Source of the DNA: Zhengitettix transpicula
Lineage: Eukaryota > Arthropoda > Insecta > Orthoptera > Tetrigidae
DNA length: 64,000 nt
Direction of reading: 5' to 3'
Assembly: GCA_037074705.1 (NCBI GenBank)
Contig: CM073596.1
Coordinates: 28,990,001-29,054,000, forward strand
The position numbers and the translations under genes were made by a program. The notes under the pieces are model-generated. The model was not told the origin of the DNA. It did not search any database and saw nothing but the letters and a program-made list of their open reading frames with translations. Below, piece after piece: positions 56,151-64,000 of this stretch. Within the stretch, counting starts at the first letter, position 1, and the number at the start of each line of letters is the position of its first letter.

Positions 56151-57871
56151 TACTTTCATTGAAGAACTGTCTGACACAGACTATAAAAAAATATATAATT
56201 ATCTTAAGTTATTGATGGGCGAAATGCTTTAAAAGTTTCCCAAAGAGGTGAGTATTGTATAATGCATTTGGAAATATTTTACAAATTTGTCATACTGAGA
56301 ATATGGACCTAATCATTTATTATTGGCATCATTGATAGCAGAAATAGGCGATTTCGATTAAGATTATTATATTCAGAAATTTGTTAGCTAATTTATTTTT
56401 ACTTCGTCCAAGACATTTTGGCGTCGAGAAGTGGGTAAAATAGCCGCTTTTGTAATACAAAATCGGGTCAGCAATGATTACAAGCGAAATCTGGTGTAAT
56501 TGACCGCAACGTTCTTTTTGCGTGAATGATCCGCTGTAATTAGGAAGGTGGTAGGAGCACTTGGTATTGCGAAAGACCCCGCTGCAGTCCAGAATCCATA
56601 TTCCGCAACGGACCGACAGAAGTGAAAGCAGGGAAAGCTCTCCAGGAACCCGGCGGCAACGGTTAAATCGCCCCGATAAACACTTATGGCAGCATTGTGT
56701 AGCTGTAACAATGGCGCCCAGGCGACGAGAAAGGCGTGAGGTAATTGTCAAACTCAAACACTTCCCTTCAAACCTTTTTTTTCCAATACATCATGCAGAT
56801 AACGGGTCTTCACCCTACGACACGTAATGTGTGGAGACAAAATGGAAACTAATCTAATACATAAATAGCATAACTAACATGACGAGACGAGGACCATCTT
56901 CATCAGGTGATCTGCTTAACGTAACTCGTGCGAGAATGATCTGTAGTTTAACGATACTCTTAGGAGAACCATCAGTCTTTAATGAGAATTAAATCCAAAC
57001 CCAGTTTTCAACGGTGTGGCAGAGAATTGACTTATTTAAACTAGGAGGTCCTCCATGTTTCATCAAGGATTCCGAAATCAATCACTGGGCCCAAAGAGAA
57101 ATACCAACTCGTTCGTTTGACGTTATCTAAAATTATTTAATATAACACTGTAGATATAAAAATATTTTTAAACTGATAACGTTTCTTGCCTGTATTCAGA
57201 AAATTATTGCTAATCATGAGGTTTTCTCAGGAATTTTTCAGTTAGATATATTAATTGTATAATAGCAGTCCTGAAATAGAATAATTTCTCCTAAATTAGA
57301 CGGTTTGTTGTGGAATTGTTTTATTACTTCGTTTTCTACATAAATTAAAGGATTGAATCCAACTTCTACAGCTTTATTGTGCCAGATACAATTTTTCTAC
57401 TGCTTTCAGTAGATATTATCATTCAATTCCTCTAGAAGGTATCAATTCTAAAATCTCGTGAACAGGAATTATTTCGGTTTTCGTTTGTAAATATTTTTTT
57501 TATTTTTTTCTAGGTGATTTTTAATTGTTTTGTTGCTAGGGAATAATTTTCAAAGAATAATATTAAAAATATAGTTTATATCTATTGAATTAACAGTTCA
57601 TGTCTTTGTGATTAACCGAGTGAGTTGATACGAAAATAGTTGAACATTACAAAATTTTCGTTGTTTAATTTTATCTTTTTAATTACGAAGTGTAATATTA
57701 CGACATGACAACACTGTTGTCTAACAAAGTGACGTCAGACATTAACATGTAAAAGGTCGATCGTCTATCACAAGCCACCGAGTCATCATGTAAATTTGAT
57801 CACTCGTTACTTATTAATGTTTCGCGGTTGAACTATCACAGATTAATTCTTAATATTAATTTTGTTTTGGA
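56151..57871. other. Unassigned interval with GC island
   Basis: GC island at about 56,540-56,760 covered by a 142-codon minus frame (56,329-56,757) and an 88-codon plus frame; no domain recognised. On the minus strand CACCTGATGAAGATGGTCC at about 56,913-56,895 resembles a Penelope-type tail. The rest is AT-rich. Confidence 0.35.
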
Positions 57872-58200
57872 TAGGTTATCCACATGGTGGCAACTCCCCT
57901 TCAATAGCATTGGGAGAGATTTGAAAGGGGGGATGCGGAAGGATAGAGGAAGGTAGCCAAGGGTTAACTAGGGCTCCCGGGCTATTTTAAGGATCCTACC
58001 CGGCATTCGCCTAATAGTGATGCAGGTCAAATCCTAGAAATCCTGCATCAGGTAGGTCGGGTAGTTGGTACTTCTCCCACGCATATCGGATGGCGGGAGA
58101 GGGGTTTTCTGTAGGGACGCAGCATTCCTTTCTCCGTACGTAGAACAGTTTAGGAGGCAGCTGGCCGACTGTTCCAATGTTTTAGCGGACAACTCTTACC
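57872..58200 (-). mobile_element. RepA copy, minus half of a head-to-head pair
   Basis: From GGTTATCCACATGGTGGCAA to AGCGGACAACTCTTACCATT. The extreme 3' end (the GCCTGTTGCCCT part and A tail) is missing. It joins the plus-strand copy directly. Confidence 0.88.
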
Positions 58201-58380
58201 ATTGGACAAATACCAACCTGATGCAGGCCGCATCAGTTTTAGGAGTATGCCGGGTAGTATCTTTAAACCATGGCCCGGGGGCTCCCCCTTCCGCATCCTC
58301 CCTTTTAAATCCATTCCTATGCTATTAAAGGGGAGCTGTCACAATGTGGATCACCCTCGTGTATTCAGTCAGTCTAAAAA
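58201..58380 (+). mobile_element. RepA copy, plus half of a head-to-head pair
   Basis: GGACAAATACC, CTGATGCAGG, GTATGCCGGGTAGTATC, CCATGGCCCGGGGGC, CTTCCGCATCCTCCC, TATGCTATTAAAGGGGAG, TGTGGATCACCCTCGTG, then CAGTCTAAAAATAA. A block of about 45 bp is missing in the middle. Confidence 0.87.
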
Positions 58381-58483
58381 TAATCTATGATTACTTCACA
58401 TTCTAAATTAGACTGGTTGATAATCTTATAAATAAAAAAGAGTGTATGTATGTTTGTTTGTTTGTATATTTGTATGTTCGTAA

Positions 58484-59325
58484 TACAAATCTACACCGGT
58501 AGAGTAAATTTCACCAAATTTCGTACACGTGTTCTTTACGACCAGGAAACAAACACTGTCGGGGTGAGACATGTCTACCACCCCCAGAAGCGGGGGTGCA
58601 CGGGGGTTGAAATATTTAAACAAGCTAAAACAGCCGATATTTTAGTCGGATAATAATTTTTAGGGGTCCAAGATATTTATGGTGTTTCTACCGATGTTTT
58701 CTGAATATAATTTTCATCCCCTACACCCTGGGAAAAGGCCACCCTTAGGGTTTGGGGTGGAGAATACAAATCTATACCGGTGGATCAAATTTCACCAAAT
58801 CTCGTACACGTGTTTTTTGCGACCAGGAAAAAACACTGTCGGGGTGAGACGCGCCTACCACCCCCTGAAGCGGGGGTGGACGGGGGTGGAAATATTTGAA
58901 CATGCTAAAACAGTCGATATTTCAGTCGGATAAATATTTTTAGGGGTCAAAGATATTTATAGTCTTTTCACTGATGATATCTGAATATAATTTTCAACCT
59001 CTACACCCTGGGGAAAGAGCACCCCTAGCGTTTGGGGTGGAGAGTACAAATCTACACCGCTGGAGCAAATTTCACGAAATTTCGTACACAGGTTCTTTGC
59101 GACCAGGAAAACAACACTGTCGGGGTGAGACGCGTCTACCAACCCCAGAAGCGGGGGTGGACGCGGGTTGAAATACTTAAACATACTGAAACAGCAGGTA
59201 TTAGATTTGGATAAATATTTTTGGGGTCAAAGATATTGATAGTGTTTCTACCGATGTTATCTGAATATAATATTCATCTCCTACGCCCTGGGAAAAGGGC
59301 ACCCTTAGGGTTTGGGGTGGAGTTG
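58484..59325 (+). repeat. Three ~280-bp tandem units within the Helitron
   Basis: Unit starts (TACAAATCTA) at 58,484, 58,765 and 59,045. Each holds TTTCACCAAATTTCGTAC, CGACCAGGAAA, ACACTGTCGGGGTGAGAC, a hairpin CACCCCC-AGAAGC-GGGGGTG, a CTAAAACAG(C/T)CGATATT block, CCGATG and GGTTTGGGGTGGAG. The same array occurs in unit 2 at 62,050, 62,331 and 62,613. Confidence 0.93.
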
Positions 59326-59754
59326 CTTTACAGAAAAATAACGCGAATACAACCGAGTTTGGAGTCAAATCGAAGGTTATGTATGTCAGTGAGTATACTT
59401 CGGATAAATATTTTTAATTGCCCATTTAACCCGAAAGGGTGGGGGTTGGAAGGGGAGATAAATAGTCAGTTCTTGCGCGTTCTTGGAGGAGAATTACGTG
59501 AATACTATTTCAACGGATGTTGTTGAAAATATAAATCCCTTTAGACATTAGGGGTGAGCTTGCTTAGGGCTGGGGGTGAGAATTGTCTATTATTCTAAAA
59601 CTGCCAAAATGTTATGTGTTTATGGGTATAGTGTTTCTACCGATGTGATATGAGTAAAAATTCAACCCTTTCCACCACGGGAAGGTAGCAGATTTAGGGG
59701 TGGTGTTGTTCATACTATTTTAACCGATGTTGTTTCCATTAATAACGACGTTTA

Positions 59755-60010
59755 ATCAAAAATAAAAGTGTTTCAGAACCATTGCTTTTTATACTCTTTT
59801 AAAAAGTTTTTATATTATAAATTGTTATAAACATAATTTTACATTTATTCCGTAATTGAAGTTGTATTATTGAGAAGAAACAAAGCAACAAATAATCACG
59901 CACAAATACATGTAACTAAAACTCTACATGCTAACATAGTTTATAATTTAGTTTACTACAACTTCAATGAAAATATTATCCACGTAATCTACATTATTAG
60001 AACAATTTTT
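59755..60010. other. AT-rich insert within the Helitron
   Basis: From about TTTAATCAAAAATAAAAG to TTTTTTCAAAATCACG, this stretch lacks the family's GC-rich motifs and has no counterpart in unit 2. It resumes the family exactly at CGTGTTCTTTGCGACCAGG. Origin unknown. Confidence 0.6.
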
Positions 60011-60504
60011 TTCAAAATCACGTGTTCTTTGCGACCAGGAAACAAACACTGTCGGGGTGAGACGCGTCTACCACCCCCAGAAGCGGGGGTGAACGGGGGT
60101 TGAAATATTTAAACATGCTAAAACAGTCGATATTTCAGTCGGATAAATATTTTTAGGGGTCACAGATATTGATAGTGTTTCTACCGACTGTTGGGGTGAG
60201 ACTCGTCTACCACCCCCAGAAGCGGGTCGGGATTATCAGTAGAGCACTTTTAGGTGTTGGGTGGAGGAACGCTGCAATAAAATAACGCGAATACAACTGA
60301 GATTGGAGTTATGGATGTCGTCCAGTTCAATTATAGCATCAAATTGGCCATTTAGCCCCGAGGGGCTGGAGTGGATGGGATGGAAATTTTCTAACATGTT
60401 AAATAATTGATATTAGCGTGGAATAAATGAATGCCGGGACCATTGACGTTGATAGTATTTCTACCGATGTTGTTTGTAGGCATGATAGGGGTGGGGCTGG
60501 TGGG

Positions 60505-61438
60505 ATTTCCTTGAAAATAACGGGAAAACAACCGAGATTCGAGTCAAATCGAAGGTAATGGATGTCCCTGAATTTATTTGACAATCTGGACAACGCGCGG
60601 GTATCGGCTGGGTTGGGATGAGTTGACCGGCTGTTTTTTGCGTTGATTAAATATATTACGGGATGAATTACATTAATAAAATTTCCCTACATGTTCTCTG
60701 TGTATAATTACAACCCCTTTCGGACTCATAAGGGTGCACATTTAAGGGTGGGCGTGAAGTAGCATTACATAAAAAGAGACCAGAATCTATCGGGATTGTC
60801 ACTGAGTTTAATTAATTTCCTTGAAAATAACGGTAAAACAACCTAGATTCGAGTCAAATCGAAGGTAATGGATGTCGCTGAATTTATTTATGACAATCTG
60901 GACAACGCGCGGGTATCGGCTGGGTTGGGATGAGTTGACCGGCTGTTTTTTGCGTCAATTAAATATATATCGGGATGAATTACAGTAATAAAATTTCCCT
61001 ACATGTTCTCTGTGTATAATTTCAACCCCTTTCGGACTCATAAGGGTGCACCCTTAAGGATGGGCGTGAAGTAGCATTACATAAAAAGAAACCAGAAGCT
61101 ATCGGGATTGTTACTGAGTTTAATTAATTTCCTTGAAAATAACGGTAAAACAACCGACATTCGAGTCAAATCGAAGGTAATGGATGTTGCTGAATTTATT
61201 TATGACAATCTGGACAACGCGCGGGTATCGGCTGGGTTGGGATGAGTTGACCGGCTTTTTTTTCGTCAATTAAATATATTTCGGGATGAATTAGATTAAT
61301 AAAATTTCCCTACATGTTCTCTGTGTATAATTTCAACCCCTTTCGGACTCGGAAGGGTGCACCCTTAAGGGTGCATTAGATAAAAATAAACCAGAAACTA
61401 TCAGGATTGTCACTGAGTTTAATTATGACATTAAACTT
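60505..61438 (+). repeat. Three ~312-bp tandem units within the Helitron
   Basis: Starts (ATTTCCTTGAAAATAACGG) at 60,505, 60,815 and 61,127. Each carries GAGTCAAATCGAAGGTAATG, GACAATCTGGACAACGCG, GATGAGTTGACCGGC, TTTCCCTACATGTTCTC, CCCTTTCGGACTC and a GGGTGCAC block. In unit 2 the array has two copies at 63,142 and 63,439. Confidence 0.93.
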
Positions 61439-61989
61439 GACCGTTTAAGTCCTCGAAGCGGGGACATGTTAAAACGGTCGATATTTGCAATAATTATTTC
61501 CTGGGGTTAATTACTTTGATAGTATTTATACCGATGTTGTTTGTGTATAATTTAACCCCTGTGAGGGGAGCAAGCTTAGGGGTGGGGTGGAGGTACGTTA
61601 AATAAAATCCCGAAAAAACAACCGAGAATCGAATCAATTCCGAGACTATGAATGTCGCTGAATCTAATTGTGACAACCTGGGTAACGCGACGGGTTTGGG
61701 AGGTGTTGGTCGGGGGAATAAATTTTCAGACAATGTAATCGGCCGATTTTTGCGTGGAATACATTCTTTTTCATTATCGCATATTTGTGGGGGTGGTCAT
61801 CTTCTAACATGTAAAAACGGCCGATATATTTAGTCAATGACTTCATCCCCCTTCGGCATGGGAGGTGAGCACATTTAGGGATAGGGTTCGAGGAGCTTTA
61901 CATAAAAATAGCGCAAAAGTAACCAAAATTGGAGTCTTATGGATGGTTATAGATAAATGACATCTCGGGCAACGCCGGGCACCCAGCTA

Positions 61990-64000
61990 TCTTATAAATA
62001 AAAAAGAGTGTATGTATGTTTGTATGTTTGTATATTTGTATGTTCGTTATACAAATCTACACCGGTAGAGCAAATTTCACCAAATTTCGAACACGTGTTC
62101 TTTACGACCAGGAAACAAACACTGTCGGGGTGAGACATGTCTACCACCCCCAGAAGCGGGGGTGCACGGGGGTTGAAATATTTAAACAAGCTAAAACAGC
62201 CGATATTTTAGTCGGATAATAATTTTTAGGGGTCCAAGATATTTATGGTGTTTCTACCGATGTTTTCTGAATATAATTTTCATCCCCTACACCCTGGGAA
62301 AAGGCCACCCTTAGGGTTTGGGGTGGAGAATACAAATCTATACCGGTGGATCAAATTTCACCAAATTTCGTACACGTGTTCTTTGCGGCCAACGAAAACA
62401 ACACTGTCGGGGTGAGACGAACCTACCACCCCCAGAAGCGGGGGTGGACGGGGTTGGAAATATTTGAACATGCTAAAACAGTCGATATTTCAGTCGGATA
62501 AATATTTTTAGGGGTCAAAGATATTTATAGTCTTTCCACTGATGATATCTGAATATAATTTTCAACCTCTACAGCCTGGGGAAAGAGCACCCCTACCGTT
62601 TGGGGTAGAGAATACAAATCTACACCGCTGGAGCAAATATCAGCAAATTTCGTACACGGGTTCTTTGCGACTAGGAAAACAACACTGTCGGGGCGAGACG
62701 CGTCTACCAACCCCAGAAGCGGGGGTGGACGGGGGTTGAAATACTTAAACATACTGAAACAGCAGGTATTAGATTTGGATAAATATTTTCGGGGTCAAAG
62801 ATATTGATTGTGTTTCTACCGATGTTATCTGAATATAATATTCATCTCCTACGCCCTGGAAAAAGGGCACCGTTAGGGTTTGGGGTGGAGATGCTTTACA
62901 GAAAAATAACGCGAATACAACCGAGATTGGAGTCAAATCCAAGGTTATGGATGTCGTCCAGTTCAATTATAGCATCAAATTGGCCATTTAGCCCCAAGGG
63001 GCGGGAGTGAATGGGATGGAAATTTTCTAACATGTTAAATCATCGATATTAGCGTGGAATAAATAAATGCCGGGACCATTGACGTTGATAGTATTTCTAC
63101 CGATGTTGTTAATAGGCAAGATAGGGGTGGGGCTGAAGAGGATTTCCTTGAAAATAACGGGAAAACAACTGAGATTCGAGTCAAATCGAAGGTAATGGAT
63201 GTTGCTGAATTTAATTATGACAATCTGGACAACACGCGGGTATCGGCTGGGTTGGGATGAGTTGACCGGCTGTTTTTTCGTCAATTAAATATATTTCGGG
63301 ATGAATTAGATTAATAAAATTTCCCTACATGTTCTCTGTGTATAATTTCAACCCCTTTCGGACTCATAAGTGTGGGCGTGAAGTAGCATTACATAAAAAG
63401 AAACCAGAAACTATCGGGATTGTCACTGAGTTTAATTAATTTCCTTGAAAATAACGGGAAAACAACCGAGATTCGAGTCAAATCGAAGGTAATGGATGTT
63501 GCTGAATTTATTTATGACAATCTGGACAACGCGCGGGTATCGGCTGGGTTGGGATGAGTTGACCGGCTGTTTTTTTGTCAATTAAATATATTTCGGGATG
63601 AATTAGATTAATAAAATTTCCCTAAATGTTCTCTGTGTATAATTTCAACCCCTTTCGGACTCAAAAGGGTGCACCCTTAATGGTTGGCGTGGAAGTAGCA
63701 TTACATAAAAAGAAACCAGAAACTATCGGGATTGTCACTGAGTTTAATTATGACATTAAACTTGACCGTTTAAGTTGCCGAAGCGGGAGTGGTCGGGGGT
63801 GAAAATTTTCAAACATGTTAAACGGTCGATATTTGCGATTATTATTTCCTGGAGTTAATTACTTTGATGGTATTTATACCGATGTTGTTTGTGTATAATT
63901 TAACCCCTGTGAGCGGAGCAAGCTTAGGGGTGGCGTGGAGGTACGTTAAATAAAATCCCAGAAAAACAACCGAGATTCGAATCAATTCCGAGACTATGAA
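61990..64000 (+). mobile_element. Helitron-like element, unit 2 (runs off the window)
   Basis: Begins at the unit 1/unit 2 junction and is nearly identical to unit 1 over the first ~950 bp. It lacks the ~925 bp that unit 1 has between about 59,385 and 60,310, including the AT-rich insert, and has two instead of three ~300-bp repeats. It ends at the window edge in the section equivalent to 61,500-61,650, so the terminus is not seen. Non-coding as far as visible. Confidence 0.87.

Larger units (their letters stand above)
58424..61989 (+). mobile_element. Helitron-like element, unit 1 of a head-to-tail pair (3,566 bp)
   Basis: Starts TCTTATAAATAAAAAAGAGT directly after an A and ends CGGGCACCCAGCTA, where unit 2 begins at once with the same TCTTATAAATAAAAAAGAGT. 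The distance between the two starts is 3,566 bp. The element consists almost wholly of internal repeats: three ~280-bp units (58,484-59,325), diverged relatives up to 60,460, and three 312-bp units (60,505-61,438), then a closing section with GAGTTTAATTATGACATTAA and ACGCCGGGCACCC. 59,755-60,010 is unrelated AT-rich DNA, probably an insertion. No Rep/helicase coding; the open frames are repeat shadows. Confidence 0.85.

Noticed and set aside
56329..56757. 142-codon minus-strand open frame
   Set aside because: Half lies in ordinary AT-rich DNA, the opposite strand is also open, and there is no recognisable motif; kept only as a GC island.
58484..63000. CRISPR-like regular repeat spacing
   Set aside because: Units are ~280-312 bp contiguous tandem repeats without short conserved repeats and unique spacers, in eukaryotic DNA.
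58424..64000. Many 60-100 codon open frames repeated in the last 5.6 kb
   Set aside because: They recur because the DNA is tandemly repeated and match no Rep, helicase or other domain.

Overview
This window looks like insect nuclear DNA: AT-rich (roughly one third G+C by eye), full of (TA)n tracts and dense in decayed eukaryotic transposable elements. I found no intact protein gene, no rRNA or tRNA gene, no CRISPR array and no bacterial-style operon. Almost every open frame over 60 codons is a chance frame or part of a repeat. The element mix (Penelope-like element with GIY-YIG nuclease, jockey-type and R1-type LINE fragments, Helitron-like elements ending in CTAG, a ~1 kb LTR in a TA tract, a ~530-570 bp poly-A retroposon) suits a large-genome insect. 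I cannot name the species.

Layout. 0-1 kb: frameshifted 3' half of a Penelope-like element. 1.6-2.7 kb: minus-strand LTR with a tRNA-Lys-type primer binding site. 3.9-6.3 kb: two RepA retroposon copies around a decayed Helitron. 9.7-13.3 kb: a large inverted duplication, each arm carrying the same Helitron at the same site. 13.6-14.1 kb: R1-like LINE fragment (minus). 14.5-17.7 kb: two foldback (FB) hairpin elements. 18.3-20.2 kb: two RepA copies, one with a perfect 12-bp target duplication. 20.8-24 kb: two Helitrons. 25.3-26 kb: repeat X plus a 400-bp TIR element. 28-30.3 kb: two RepA copies. 31.5 kb: Penelope-type terminal hairpin. 33.3 kb: minisatellite. 35.4-36.4 kb: solo LTR. 43.6-44.6 kb: direct repeats enclosing X and the TIR element. 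45.9-54.5 kb: FB copies, a RepA copy and a jockey-clade RT pseudogene whose catalytic FADD has become FADV. 55.3-58.4 kb: a RepA tandem dimer and a head-to-head RepA pair. 58.4-64 kb: two head-to-tail copies of one Helitron-like element built from internal ~280-bp and ~300-bp tandem repeats.

The most interesting non-transposon signal is a pair of same-strand sites at 27,775 and 54,622. At each, a pyrimidine-rich 3' splice site is fused directly to GTAAGT, and a second GTAAG lies 32-39 nt downstream. These look like recursive-splicing (ratchet) points. They would fit the window lying inside one very long plus-strand intron, which would also explain the lack of exons. Two GC-rich plus-strand islands (34,204-34,349 and 44,979-45,108) are framed by splice-like signals and could be exons. 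Everything about a host gene is inference; the repeat structures are visible directly.
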